Assembly (NCBI RefSeq): GCF_900115665.1
Contig: NZ_FOXH01000001.1
Span: 115,777-179,776, forward strand
Length of the DNA stretch: 64,000 nt
Origin: Pseudarcicella hirudinis
Lineage (GTDB): Bacteria > Bacteroidota > Bacteroidia > Cytophagales > Spirosomataceae
Direction of reading: 5' to 3'
The notes beneath the pieces are model-generated. The model saw only the letters and a list, made by a program, of their open reading frames with translations, made no database searches and had not been told where the DNA came from. The translations under genes and the position numbers were made by a program. This document shows positions 53,653-62,453 of the stretch, piece after piece. The stretch's first letter is position 1. Every line of letters begins with the position of its first letter.

Positions 53653-54018
53653 TTAGTTTGATCGTTCTACAATGTTCCAGATTTCATTAGGACCAGCTGA
53701 GCTTGAAAGTTGTGAAGCATGACTAGTCATAAATTCGTTGTTTGAAACATTCTGCACATAATACTGGTTCCCCGAAATATACAGTAAGCGCCATTTTTGA
53801 CATGTACCTGTAATAGTATCAACCATCGTTGTGATTTTGCATTGATAATATTGGTTGTTACCAACATTTTTTATGCCGTACGTACCATCGCTTTGCAATT
53901 GAAAATTGATAAGACAATTTGGTGAAGAATAACTGCTTTCTAATTGAGTAGCATGATTACATCTGTATTCACCGTTTGAGTTGTTCTGAAGAGAACCATA
54001 AGAAGGAACTGTTGACAT
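53653..54018 (-). CDS. Small cytoplasmic beta-trefoil-like repeat protein
   Basis: A 121-residue protein without signal peptide, built from about three 40-residue repeats of the form G-x-Y/F-x(4)-HA-x-QL...W-x-I/L (GEYRCNHATQLESS, NQYYQCKIT...KWRLLY, NEFMTSHASQLSSS...IWNIVE). This recalls ricin-type or fascin-like trefoils that bind sugars. Four Cys residues. A minus-strand -7 box TAGTTTTG lies at 54134-54141. No family assigned with certainty. Confidence 0.7.
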   Translation of the reverse strand: MSTVPSYGSLQNNSNGEYRCNHATQLESSYSSPNCLINFQLQSDGTYGIKNVGNNQYYQCKITTMVDTITGTCQKWRLLYISGNQYYVQNVSNNEFMTSHASQLSSSAGPNEIWNIVERSN

Positions 54019-54133
54019 GACTTTTCAAGTTTAAATGTTAGAGTTTTGTTAGACCCGGGCAAAAGAGGTTTACCCAAGAAATAACATCTTAGTTGTCTGA
54101 CAATCAATGAATTGAAATTTGATTATCATGTAA

Positions 54134-54141
54134 CAAAACTA
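54134..54141 (-). promoter_or_regulatory. -7 box of the trefoil-like gene
   Basis: Minus-strand TAGTTTTG, an exact TAnnTTTG match, about 116 bases upstream of the start at 54018. No -33 element recognised. Confidence 0.4.
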
Positions 54142-54217
54142 TCTTATCGTGCAGGAAAAAATATGAGTAAAAGTACCCGTTTAATCATGAGAGACAAAAA
54201 GGAGGGGTTTTACACTA

Positions 54218-54263
54218 AAACATGGCATAAGAAAAAGACTGATTTTCTTCTTATGCCATGTTT
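54218..54263. terminator. Strong hairpin terminator
   Basis: A 16-bp perfect stem (54218-54233 with 54248-54263) lies 22 bases beyond the minus-strand stop of the GT39 gene; on that strand the stem is followed by a short T run (TTTTAGTG). Confidence 0.75.
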
Positions 54264-54285
54264 ACCGGAAGTGATTTTATGATGG

Positions 54286-55803
54286 TCAGTAATTTTTCTT
54301 TTCATTCATTTCATCCCGGATGCGTTTGTTGATATCCACTTTTGCTCCTCTGAGTACATAAATAGATATGACTTGTTCCCTGGCAAATGAATTGACTCTT
54401 TTGTCTGCTAAGAACACCTTATCGAATAATGGTATTTCTTCTTTTCTTTCTTTATCCTCATCATCAAGCTCTTTTACCAGAATCACATTGACCATTTTTT
54501 TGTCGAAACTAAACCAGTTATTATAGTCTGCATCGAAAGAAGAGGCTCGTATGGCCTTGTTTTTTGAATAGAAATTTATGGCCCCCGTTTGCCCGTAATT
54601 GTCACAAAGAATCAGGTCTGTATCCGGTGAGGCCAGTGTGATTTTATCTACTTTTTCTGCCAGTTCTTTCCAGCCAAGCATATCGGCAAAATCCTGAGGC
54701 AGCTGATGGTCTTTGCCATCTTCCCAACGAAGTAATCCCAGTTTTTGGTAAGCTGCCGGATGTTTTATGATATATTCAGGGCTTTTATTGGGAAAAATGA
54801 CAGAATACATAGGAATAAAAAACAGAACAGGAATAGCTATGCTAACAGGCCTGAGATATTTTCTCCAACCGGTTTTCAGAAGATTCTCAAGGAAAACTGC
54901 ACCGAATGAGATGTAAACAGGATACAGCCCTATGGCATAATATCCTTTGGCCTTTAAATAAACAAAAATCAGAAGGGTGAAAATTATTGACCAGAAAAAG
55001 AGTTTATACGGCTTAAACGGAGCATAAAATAACAAAGCGTAGAAGGCCGTCAGTATGACAAACAAAGAGCCGATAAAAAAGAGTAACTGTTCTTTTAAAA
55101 ACAGCCATCTGTTTACGTTAACTAACTGAAGTTCTGATAGCTGTTTTAAATGGTGAAAAACCGGAAAGTTATTGTTGTATTGCCACAAAAGGTTAGGTGA
55201 AATGAGCAATAATCCCAAAAGAATTGCCATATAAACCTTCTTTTGAATGAGAATGCGGCGTTGTTCGGTTATTAAAACAGCAGGGAAAAGGCCGAGCAGC
55301 AGAAAAATTATATTATACTTATTCAGGAAACCAAGCGCGAATATAATGGCGGCGAGGAAAAGCCATTTGGGTTTTTCCGTATTAATGAATTTAATAAGAA
55401 GGAAATAAAAGGTTGTCCAGCTTAAAACATCCAGTGAATTGGGCTGATATAATAAGTTTAACCTTAAAAGAACTGAAAAGAGGATACAGGTTGCTCCTAA
55501 AATCAATGCAAACAAACTCCCCTTTAATTCTTCTGTCACTTTCCAGACCACCACTATGGTTAATGCTCCGAATAAAGCCGGAAAAAACTTTACCCAGAAT
55601 ACCGTATTTCCCAGCAAATAGATGATATAAGAGATCAGGGAAGTAAGGGGAGGGACAGATAAGTAACCCCATGCCAGGTGATGACCCTGATCAAGATGTA
55701 AAAATTCGTCCCTTTGTAATTCATATTCCGGACTTATTAAAGAATATTGTAACAGAAACTTAGCAATAATAAAACCAATTAAAATAATCGTTTTTTTTGT
55801 CAT
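54286..55803 (-). CDS. GT39-type (ArnT/PMT-like) membrane glycosyltransferase
   Basis: A 505-residue protein with about 11 membrane spans and the GT39/GT83 signature acidic loop RDEFLHLDQGHHLAWGY near residue 32, where Asp/Glu binds the polyprenyl-phosphate sugar; the soluble C-terminal part (about 340-505) is extracytoplasmic. Members transfer a sugar from a lipid-phosphate donor to protein or lipid on the outer face of the inner membrane. Acceptor unknown. Single-gene unit. Confidence 0.88.
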   Translation of the reverse strand: MTKKTIILIGFIIAKFLLQYSLISPEYELQRDEFLHLDQGHHLAWGYLSVPPLTSLISYIIYLLGNTVFWVKFFPALFGALTIVVVWKVTEELKGSLFALILGATCILFSVLLRLNLLYQPNSLDVLSWTTFYFLLIKFINTEKPKWLFLAAIIFALGFLNKYNIIFLLLGLFPAVLITEQRRILIQKKVYMAILLGLLLISPNLLWQYNNNFPVFHHLKQLSELQLVNVNRWLFLKEQLLFFIGSLFVILTAFYALLFYAPFKPYKLFFWSIIFTLLIFVYLKAKGYYAIGLYPVYISFGAVFLENLLKTGWRKYLRPVSIAIPVLFFIPMYSVIFPNKSPEYIIKHPAAYQKLGLLRWEDGKDHQLPQDFADMLGWKELAEKVDKITLASPDTDLILCDNYGQTGAINFYSKNKAIRASSFDADYNNWFSFDKKMVNVILVKELDDEDKERKEEIPLFDKVFLADKRVNSFAREQVISIYVLRGAKVDINKRIRDEMNEKKNY

Positions 55804-55850
55804 TGGAGGTTATTGGAATTACAGTTAAAGGTCTGAGATTTCGGGTAGGA

Positions 55851-55886
55851 AAAAAATCAGGCTGAATTTAATACGGAAGCCTGATT
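55851..55886 (-). terminator. Hairpin terminator of the DHFR-like/serine hydrolase unit
   Basis: AATCAGGCT (55855-55863) pairs with AGCCTGATT (55878-55886); on the minus strand it is followed by T6. It is 75 bases after the stop at 55961. Confidence 0.65.
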
Positions 55887-55960
55887 GCTGAACAAAATAT
55901 TTTACTACTCCGGAAAAGCTCTGGATCAGAGGTTGATATGATTTTTTAACGGTAATCGTT

Positions 55961-56581
55961 TTATTTTGCCCTGAGTCTGTATGTGAGATGTGTTGTTAGT
56001 CTTGAATGAATAACTTCATCGATTTCTATGTCGTATTTATCCTTATCAATATTGTCAAACAGACGAATACCGCTTCCGATAAGAACAGGTGCCTGGTGAA
56101 TGGTAAATTCGTCAACAAGGCCGGCTTTGAGAAATTGCTGTATTATATCTGCGCCACCCTGAATTCTTATATCTTTCCCATTGGCGGATTTTTTTGCTTT
56201 TTCTAAAGCACTTTCAATACCATCATTTATGAAATAAAAAGTAGTTGTTCCTTTTTGAATCCATGGCTCTCTTTTTTCGTGAGTCAGGACATATACGTCA
56301 GCTTTGTATAAGTCTTCCGGCCAGTGAACTTCGCCCTCTTCAAACATTCTTTTCCCCATGATGTATGAGCCGGTTCTTGCAAAAACATCATCAATAAGTT
56401 TACCGTCTGCGCCGTCTTCTACTCCGCCATCCGCGCCATGATGTCTGAAAAAGGCTTTTTGCACAAACATCCAGTTGTGAATGCTTGTGCCGTTATTGCC
56501 AAGGGGATTGTGTGGTCCCCGATTGTCACCAGCCATAAAACCGTCCAGTGAAATACCGCTGTCAAAAAAGATTTTGCTCAT
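55961..56581 (-). CDS. Dihydrofolate reductase-like (RibD C-terminal) protein
   Basis: A 206-residue protein of the RibD_C/YwjB-type DHFR superfamily: FFDSGISLDGFMAGDN at the start, YIMGKRMFEEGEVHWPEDL and later IRIQGGADIIQQFLKAGLVDEF for nucleotide binding, ending TTHLTYRLR. Such proteins probably reduce a pterin- or flavin-like substrate with NADPH; not a housekeeping FolA. It starts 8 bases after the serine hydrolase stop, so it is the second gene of a pair. Confidence 0.88.
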   Translation of the reverse strand: MSKIFFDSGISLDGFMAGDNRGPHNPLGNNGTSIHNWMFVQKAFFRHHGADGGVEDGADGKLIDDVFARTGSYIMGKRMFEEGEVHWPEDLYKADVYVLTHEKREPWIQKGTTTFYFINDGIESALEKAKKSANGKDIRIQGGADIIQQFLKAGLVDEFTIHQAPVLIGSGIRLFDNIDKDKYDIEIDEVIHSRLTTHLTYRLRAK

Positions 56582-56589
56582 GTTGTGTG

Positions 56590-58038
56590 CTATTTTAGAA
56601 TTTGTGCTAAAACTTTCTTTCCGTTTTCATTTTGAGGATTTAGCTCAATTGATTTTTTATACATTTTAACAGCTTCTTCTTTCTGGTTATTTTTCAAAAG
56701 AACTTCACCATAGCTGTCATACACATTCCAGCTTTCAGGGTACAAACTGGCATTTAGTTTAAAAAGCTCCTGAGCCTCTTTATATTTTCCTTTACTCATG
56801 ATCCGGTAAGCCCAGTCGTTCAGCTCATTTTCATCCGGTTGAAAACCCGGATTTTTTTTCTTTTCTGCATTGACAAGCTCAATGGCTTTTTCATATCCTT
56901 GTTTCTGCAAATTGATACGTAAAAAAGTAATCGGATCAGCCGCCGCAATTTCAGGATTATAGCAGCCTGCAATTTCTTCAATGAAATCTTCCGGCGTTCC
57001 TCCTCCCAGATTAGTTAAAACAACAACCGCTAAATCATCATCAGGATAAACGAGGAAAGCTGAACGTCCTCCGCCAGTCATCCCTATGGCCTTGTGTCTG
57101 GGACGGAATTTTGCTACTCCCCAGCCCAAAGCCCATTGTGTAGGCTTGCCATTATTATACGAACCTGCGGTCCACATGGTGTTGAGTGCAGCTTTTGTTT
57201 TTAAAAGTTTACCATCCTGCAAAGCGATAACCCAGTTCGCCATGTCTTCAGCAGTACAGTTTATCCCTGCAGCAGCTCTTCGGAAAGGTGGAAACTCTGC
57301 ATAATTATTAATCAGTTTTTCTTCATTCAATTTTTGGCCGTCAAGGTTTTTTCTGTAAAAATAGGTTGGGGCAAAATGCGGAATAACATCGCGCGAATCT
57401 CCGAAAAGGGTATGAGGCATGCCGACAACTTTAAATTGCCGTTCGGTAAAAAACTCAGTAAAAGGCATTCCGCTTAATTTGTCGATAACCATACCCAACA
57501 GGCAGTAATTTGTCTGGTTATAACTAAACTGTTCCCCTGTCTTGAAATCCATAGGCAATGTCTTGGTTTTCTCCCATGCCTTTGCTTCACTTCCCAATGC
57601 CCCAAGTCCATAGGTTGTATTGTCAAAAACCTTAAGAATATCCGGTAAACCTGAAATATGAGTAAGCAATTGTTTGATGGTAACGGGCTGCCAGCTGACA
57701 GGAAGATCATCTATATATCGGGAAACGGGAGCTGATAACTCAATTTTTCCTTCCTCAACCAATTGCATGATAGCAACCCCTGTGAATACTTTTGTGCAGG
57801 AATTGATTGAAAAAATACTTTTATTGCTTACCGGAACAGAATCCTGAATGTTGGCAATGCCGTATGATTTATTCAGGATGATTTTTCCATGTTGGACAAT
57901 CGCAATTTGTAATCCTGGAATACGTCGTTCTTTCATTTCCCGTTGAACGATGGCATCTACTTCGGAAACCTTATTCTGGGCAAAGAGATTTGATCCACTA
58001 ATGAAAAATAACAGAAGAATCTTAAGTTTTAAGGTCAT
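56590..58038 (-). CDS. Secreted serine hydrolase (class C beta-lactamase fold) with TPR tail
   Basis: A 482-residue protein; the start at 58038 gives the signal peptide MTLKLKILLLFFISG...LFAQ. The penicillin-binding fold (about 25-340) has the Ser80-x-x-Lys83 nucleophile (INSCTKVF) and a Tyr motif in FSYNQTNYCLLG; the GMTGGGRSAFLVYP region replaces the KTG box. Residues 380-482 form TPR-like helices (YGEVLLKNNQKEEAVKMYKKSIEL). Probably an esterase or D-aminopeptidase-like enzyme in the periplasm, not a true beta-lactamase. Confidence 0.88.
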   Translation of the reverse strand: MTLKLKILLLFFISGSNLFAQNKVSEVDAIVQREMKERRIPGLQIAIVQHGKIILNKSYGIANIQDSVPVSNKSIFSINSCTKVFTGVAIMQLVEEGKIELSAPVSRYIDDLPVSWQPVTIKQLLTHISGLPDILKVFDNTTYGLGALGSEAKAWEKTKTLPMDFKTGEQFSYNQTNYCLLGMVIDKLSGMPFTEFFTERQFKVVGMPHTLFGDSRDVIPHFAPTYFYRKNLDGQKLNEEKLINNYAEFPPFRRAAAGINCTAEDMANWVIALQDGKLLKTKAALNTMWTAGSYNNGKPTQWALGWGVAKFRPRHKAIGMTGGGRSAFLVYPDDDLAVVVLTNLGGGTPEDFIEEIAGCYNPEIAAADPITFLRINLQKQGYEKAIELVNAEKKKNPGFQPDENELNDWAYRIMSKGKYKEAQELFKLNASLYPESWNVYDSYGEVLLKNNQKEEAVKMYKKSIELNPQNENGKKVLAQILK

Positions 58039-58190
58039 TATAGAAATTGTTCTGGGTTGCTGAGGTTTGAGCTGATTACAGTGTCGGGACATTTGATATA
58101 GTGATTTATGGTTTGGAGGAATAATTAAATGCTGTCAGATTTCTTATATTCAATGACAATAGTCTTATGTTGGGTTTTAATGGTATTGCT

Positions 58191-58595
58191 TTACTGTGAT
58201 TTTTTGAATACTGAAAGGAAAAACAGAGATTTAGCCTTTGTTTCAAATGCTTCGGGATAACTACCGCCTGATAAGTTGTAACAGACTGTCAGGACGTTGT
58301 TTTCATACTTGTAGATGGCTGTGAAATGTTTGCCTGCATTGACTCCTTCTTTACCATAAATGTCCATTTTACCGCTGTTATAAACTACTTCGCCTTTATC
58401 GACAGACTCTGCGATAACGGTATATTGATTGTCATTGATGATGAGTTTCTGTTTTTCAAAGACAACAGCGGGTAACTGTTTTCCGGAAAACTCCTGTTTA
58501 AGGGGTATCCATGTGCCGTTTAGTTTGCGCAGGTTCTTTGTGCCGGCACAACCAAGACTCAGGATTAACAGGGAAAAGAATGCTATTGACCGCAT
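58191..58595 (-). CDS. TIGR03067-domain lipoprotein
   Basis: A 134-residue lipoprotein (Cys16 in LSLGCAGT). The body matches the TIGR03067 pattern of a small beta barrel: LNGTWIPLKQEFSGKQLP, LIINDNQYTV, GKHFTAIYKYENNVLTVCYN and GSYPEAFETK. Function of the family is unknown. Single gene, with a hairpin repeat (58676-58698) upstream. Confidence 0.85.
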   Translation of the reverse strand: MRSIAFFSLLILSLGCAGTKNLRKLNGTWIPLKQEFSGKQLPAVVFEKQKLIINDNQYTVIAESVDKGEVVYNSGKMDIYGKEGVNAGKHFTAIYKYENNVLTVCYNLSGGSYPEAFETKAKSLFFLSVFKKSQ

Positions 58596-58675
58596 AGTAT
58601 TTTTATTTTAAAATGGGAAATAGTGTTTATTAATAGAGATGATTTAAACCAGGCAATTACAGGTAGTATTTCACC

Positions 58676-58698
58676 GTGCTCCGTGGCTCACGGACCAC
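58676..58698. repeat. Hairpin repeat, copy 1
   Basis: GTGCTCCGTG-gct-CACGGACCAC, a 10-bp stem with one mismatch. First of six related hairpins between 58.6 and 62.6 kb with core CYGTG-GYW-CACRG. Confidence 0.6.
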
Positions 58699-58761
58699 TT
58701 AAGATTGTATCATGTTCCGGATTCTTTGTTTTGTAAAATACTTAAATATGTTACTCCTTTC

Positions 58762-59169
58762 TTAAACTTTTTGCTGACTGCTGATATCCTGTCCAAACAC
58801 TAATTCATAACCATTATTATCGAGTATAGAGAAATCTCTCATCCAATATGCTCTGTCAGCAATATCCGACTTTATGATGGCCTTATCTTTTACTTTCTCC
58901 CAAAGCTCATCAACATTATCAGAGAAGATATAAATGCTGCCGGTTAGTTTTGGTTTCGGGAAAAAAGCTTCCTGATTATTGAGAGGATTTTCGCAATCTT
59001 CGGGTTCAGGCGTTGGCTCAATAATCATTATTTCTACATGATCTCTTGACAATGATGCAAAATTCGGGAAATTGTTGCAACAGGTGAACCCTAAAATGCT
59101 TTCATAAAACAGAATGGTTTCCTGTAAGTTTTTTGTCCACAAAATGGGACTGAGCTTTTGTAGTACCAT
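58762..59169 (-). CDS. VOC (glyoxalase/bleomycin-resistance) family protein
   Basis: A 135-residue single-domain VOC protein (ILWTKNLQETILFYESILGF ... SIYIFSDNVDELWEKVKD ... RDFSILDNNGYELVFGQ). The fold binds a divalent metal or sequesters a small molecule. Ligand unknown. Second of two adjacent VOC genes on this strand, only distantly alike. Confidence 0.85.
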   Translation of the reverse strand: MVLQKLSPILWTKNLQETILFYESILGFTCCNNFPNFASLSRDHVEIMIIEPTPEPEDCENPLNNQEAFFPKPKLTGSIYIFSDNVDELWEKVKDKAIIKSDIADRAYWMRDFSILDNNGYELVFGQDISSQQKV

Positions 59170-59234
59170 ATTACAGAGAAATGCTGTCTGAAATAAAACA
59201 GAATAAGTAATAAAGGAAGTTGATCTTCAGGAGG

Positions 59235-59606
59235 TTAGACGTGCTGATCGATAAAAACAGCGTTTCCGTCCGGATCATACATAATAAAACTGGCAGGACC
59301 TGAAGTACTCTCGTCGGCTTCACTTTCGATTTTAATACCTCTGCTTTTAAGCTGTCTCTGAATTTCCCTCACATCATCAAATTGTTCAACAAGAGCAGCA
59401 TTTTCGTCCCAACCCGGGTTGAATGTTAGGATGTTATTTTCAAACATTCCCTGAAACAGCCCGATTAAAGCATTCCCGTTTTTCATAATGAGATAATTCT
59501 TTTCCAGACTGCCTGCAAAAGCAGTAAAGCCTAAATTTTCATAAAACAGCTTTGAAGCGTTAATGTCCCTGACACTAAGGCTCAGCGAGAAAGCTCCTAA
59601 TTTCAT
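59235..59606 (-). CDS. VOC (glyoxalase/bleomycin-resistance) family protein
   Basis: A 123-residue VOC protein; the start at 59606 (MKLGAFSLSLSVRDI) is preferred over one 11 codons upstream. Contains SKLFYENLGFTAF and the closing SFIMYDPDGNAVFIDQHV. It lies 65 bases ahead of the second VOC gene. Substrate unknown; the pair may be co-transcribed. Confidence 0.87.
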   Translation of the reverse strand: MKLGAFSLSLSVRDINASKLFYENLGFTAFAGSLEKNYLIMKNGNALIGLFQGMFENNILTFNPGWDENAALVEQFDDVREIQRQLKSRGIKIESEADESTSGPASFIMYDPDGNAVFIDQHV

Positions 59607-59748
59607 ATGTTCTGTATATTGATTTACATAAATATACAAAGCTTTCTGATGTAAAGAGAATACCTGGTGATATTTATTAATAGGCTTTATTTCAGTGATT
59701 TATATGTGGGGTAGCTGGCAGATTGAAGGTGTTGATTGTACTCTCACC

Positions 59749-59771
59749 GTGGTTCGTGGCTCACGGCCCAA
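59749..59771. repeat. Hairpin repeat, copy 2
   Basis: GTGGTTCGTG-gct-CACGGCCCAA, a degenerate stem of the same family as copy 1, 10 bases before the first 53-bp direct repeat. Confidence 0.45.
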
Positions 59772-59780
59772 CCCACCCTT

Positions 59781-59833
59781 TCCTTGCTCTTCCTGATTTA
59801 CCGTGTCACAGACAAATTATTCATTTGTAATCT
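59781..59833 (+). repeat. 53-bp direct repeat, left copy
   Basis: Identical to 62454-62506 at 52 of 53 positions. It includes ACCGTGTCACAGAC and CAAATTATTCATTTG (itself a palindrome). The first toxin-tail frame opens four bases after its end. The copies bracket 2.6 kb of A+T-rich sequence. Confidence 0.85.
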
Positions 59834-59837
59834 GTAG

Positions 59838-60194
59838 AGCACTGCGGAACTCTACGGACAGGATGGTAATGCAGTAACATTACCTGATGGCACAAAATTA
59901 AATCGCTATTTTGAATTTAAATCATATAAAAGTGTACCACCTTCGAACTTTGCAGATCAGTTTATCAATGATTTAAATAATGGAGATATTGCCAATCTGA
60001 ATCAACTCAAATGGTACTTTGATGCCGCCAAAAATCCCCCTAATTTCGAATCTAATATGAAAGCAGCTATTGATGCGTTGGATTTGACCGATGATTTAGC
60101 GAAGAAATTTATTCCTAATAAGCTTGATGCAACAGGTAATGATTTAAAATTATTTTTGAAACAAAATTTTAACGAAATTTTTTTACTAAAATGA
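59838..60194 (+). pseudogene. Start-less C-terminal toxin module (nuclease-like), orphan cassette 1
   Basis: A 118-residue open frame running from just after a TAG stop to TGA, without ATG near its beginning. It opens ELYGQDGNAVTLPDGTK and contains YFEFKSYKS (an E-x-K motif as in restriction-endonuclease-fold toxins), then ADQFINDLNN and LKWYFDAAKNP, a pattern I associate with Rhs/polymorphic-toxin tips. The TGA overlaps the ATG of the next gene (ATGA). It looks like a detached toxin tip that would need recombination onto a full-length carrier to be expressed. Confidence 0.6.
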
Positions 60195-61195
60195 AATTAG
60201 TTGAACTACAATATGGAATTGAAACTCTATGGTCTTTTAAAAATGACTTTATTGTTAAGAAAGGGAAAATATATTCAAATTCTAAGAAAGAATCTATCAA
60301 TTTTGAGTCATATAAACGTGTTTTTTATTCTAATCAATACATTTTTGCTACGATTAACTCAGACATAGAAGTCTATAATTTGAATTTTGAAAAAGTATCT
60401 ACTTTCAAAGCCGATTTTCCTGTAGGAATCACTATTCTTGAAGATATTTCAAACTATGTAATAAGATGCGGCAAGAACGAAGAAAAATATTTATTCTATT
60501 GCGAAAATTTATTTGCCAAAGAGGAAGAAAATATAGCTGGCAACTTACTAAACTGTAAATATAGATTACATTTTACGGACCCTTTTTCTCCTCCTAAATA
60601 TTTTCGCTGCAGTGATTTATTAGATGAGCAAACTTACTGGGAATATGATTGTGGAGAGGGGATAGAGACTACCAACCTATGGACAGTGAGAGGAGAGTAT
60701 TTAGTCTTTTGTACACACAAAAGTGACTTTTTTGCAGGTAAACTTGTAAAAATAAACTTACAAACTGGCGATATCAAATGGGAAGTAGATATTCCTAATA
60801 CTTTTTTGTTATACAATGAAGAACAAGGGCTGTTAACCTCCTTTTGGGCTAGCAATGTGAATGGAAAAAATTATCTAATCATTGATATTGATAAAGAACA
60901 AATAAGTATCGGAGAACCAATAACAATGAATAACTTAGAAAATGTAAACACCTTTGGGCAATCTCAGTATTTGTATGGTAGTAAACTATACTTTACAGAT
61001 AATGTACATTCCTATGGAGATGAATTACGACCAATAAAATTTGGATGTTTCAACATTGAGAGTAAGCAGGTTGAATTTTTGCAGGAGTTACCCCAGGCAG
61101 CAGGGGGGCAATTTGCTCAGGTTATTTATCATACCAGTAAGTTGTATTTAAGAACATCTGCCAATGAGTTATTTGTTTTTGAGGATGATCTGTAG
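60191..61195 (+). CDS. Probable immunity protein, beta-propeller-like
   Basis: A 334-residue cytoplasmic protein with no signal peptide, rich in aromatic beta-strand repeats (LWTVRGEYLVFCTHKSD, LVKINLQTGDIKWEVDI), resembling a PQQ/WD-type propeller. It overlaps the toxin-tail stop by 4 bases, the usual toxin-immunity arrangement, and is A+T-richer than the chromosome around it. I infer it neutralises the preceding nuclease-like tip. No named immunity family recognised. Confidence 0.7.
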   Translation: MKLVELQYGIETLWSFKNDFIVKKGKIYSNSKKESINFESYKRVFYSNQYIFATINSDIEVYNLNFEKVSTFKADFPVGITILEDISNYVIRCGKNEEKYLFYCENLFAKEEENIAGNLLNCKYRLHFTDPFSPPKYFRCSDLLDEQTYWEYDCGEGIETTNLWTVRGEYLVFCTHKSDFFAGKLVKINLQTGDIKWEVDIPNTFLLYNEEQGLLTSFWASNVNGKNYLIIDIDKEQISIGEPITMNNLENVNTFGQSQYLYGSKLYFTDNVHSYGDELRPIKFGCFNIESKQVEFLQELPQAAGGQFAQVIYHTSKLYLRTSANELFVFEDDL

Positions 61196-61207
61196 TATGC
61201 TAAACCA

Positions 61208-61266
61208 TGCACTGTGATACACAGAGCATAAGTCTAAGGAAGTGATCCGTGTGCCACTAGCCACGG
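61208..61266. repeat. Hairpin repeats, copies 3 and 4
   Basis: TGCACTGTG-ata-CACAGAGCA (61208-61228, one mismatch) followed by ACAGAGCATAAG shared with copy 5, then a weaker stem CCGTG (61247-61251) with CACGG (61262-61266). They lie between the two toxin-immunity cassettes. Confidence 0.5.
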
Positions 61267-61269
61267 TGA

Positions 61270-61503
61270 AAGCTGTCATTAAACATCAAAAGCCAATATC
61301 CAAATCGTTATGGTAAACTAAATGTTGATAACTCTTCAAACCCATATTATAATCTCAACAAGCAACAGTTTATAAATAAAATTAAAACTGATTTACTCGA
61401 TCAAGCAGGAGGAATAAACAAAAATAATTTAATAAACTCTATCTCTGAGCTACATGTAGAAAATGTACAAGGTAGGTTTGTAATAAAAAATACTGAATGG
61501 TAA
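61270..61503 (+). pseudogene. Start-less C-terminal toxin module, orphan cassette 2
   Basis: A 77-residue frame opening directly after a TGA and lacking an early ATG. Residues include QYPNRYGKLNVDNS, YYNLNKQQFINKIK and end VQGRFVIKNTEW; no toxin family recognised. Its TAA overlaps the following ATG (TAATG). Position, composition and lack of a start parallel cassette 1. Confidence 0.5.
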
Positions 61504-62285
61504 TGAAACAATTCAATATTAAAGTTGGAAGCCCATCAAATTATTGGTCTGATTTTGAAGGTGAGTTATGCGTTTATGGTTTTCTTAAATGGCAAAATTC
61601 TGATTCTATTCGCTTATTATCAGACAAGATAACTTCATTCACTTGGGATTATATTAACCTATCTCAGAAATATGGGATTGCCATACCTGTAAAGACTTTT
61701 CAAAGTATGTATCATTTTGAAACTGAGTATTTTCATTACAAGAGTAAGTTTGAAGATGAGAGACAGCATAATCCTTTGTTTTTTATACAAATACTGAATG
61801 ATAATTGGCTATTCCCGAGTGTCTTGTTTGTAAGCAGTACAGAACAACCAAAGAAGATTATTTGTATAGAACCACTTTTAGAATTGGAAGAGGCTAAAGG
61901 GAAAAGAATTTTTCATTCTAGTTCAATGCCTTTAAAAGTGGAATTAGATATAGGGACAAAAGCAATTCAGTTATCTTATTATTTAGACAATGACATATTC
62001 AATTCATGGATTGATAATAAGAAGACAAAGCGAGACCCAGAAATTGGCGGTAAGAATTGTTGGGTAGATAACTCAGAATTAGCCTACTTAAACACGCCAC
62101 GTTTAAATAGCTTTCTTAGAGATTTAAAAAAGTTATGCTTTGAGTATGGAGCAACAGAATTTGAGTTTGAGGATTTAGGTTTAAATGATTTTTGCGAAGA
62201 TGGCGTAATGTTTAAAGGTGAGGTAGTTTATTATGAAGATATTGTAGATATGCTTCCCCCTGAACATAGAATTGTAAGTTTATAG
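61503..62285 (+). CDS. Probable immunity protein of cassette 2
   Basis: A 260-residue soluble protein starting MKQFNIKVGSPSNYW; this ATG overlaps the toxin-tail stop by one base (TAATG), which I prefer to an ATG two codons earlier. It is rich in aromatic and acidic residues (FEFEDLGLNDFCEDG, YYEDIVDMLPP) as immunity proteins often are. No domain recognised. From 62286 to 62658 there is no gene, only the repeats listed here. Confidence 0.65.
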   Translation: MKQFNIKVGSPSNYWSDFEGELCVYGFLKWQNSDSIRLLSDKITSFTWDYINLSQKYGIAIPVKTFQSMYHFETEYFHYKSKFEDERQHNPLFFIQILNDNWLFPSVLFVSSTEQPKKIICIEPLLELEEAKGKRIFHSSSMPLKVELDIGTKAIQLSYYLDNDIFNSWIDNKKTKRDPEIGGKNCWVDNSELAYLNTPRLNSFLRDLKKLCFEYGATEFEFEDLGLNDFCEDGVMFKGEVVYYEDIVDMLPPEHRIVSL

Positions 62286-62401
62286 CCGCTAATTCTACGG
62301 TTCAGGCTAAAGTAGGAGTTGTTAGTATTGCGGGATGAGAGAACATAGCTTCCAAATCCTGTCCATAGCCTTTTTGACTACGAATAATCAATGGAAAGAG
62401 A

Positions 62402-62414
62402 GTCTGTGACACGG
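62402..62414. repeat. Inverted copy of the repeat core
   Basis: GTCTGTGACACGG is the exact reverse complement of CCGTGTCACAGAC in the right 53-bp repeat (62474-62486), giving a 13-bp inverted pair 59 bases apart. It also matches the core of the left copy. Confidence 0.6.
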
Positions 62415-62453
62415 AAAGTACACATTAGTTTCATTTTATCATTTTTTTCTCAG

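Noticed and set aside
56590..58038. Serine hydrolase called as a beta-lactamase resistance gene
   Set aside because: No KTG box and a TPR tail; it fits the esterase/peptidase branch of the family.
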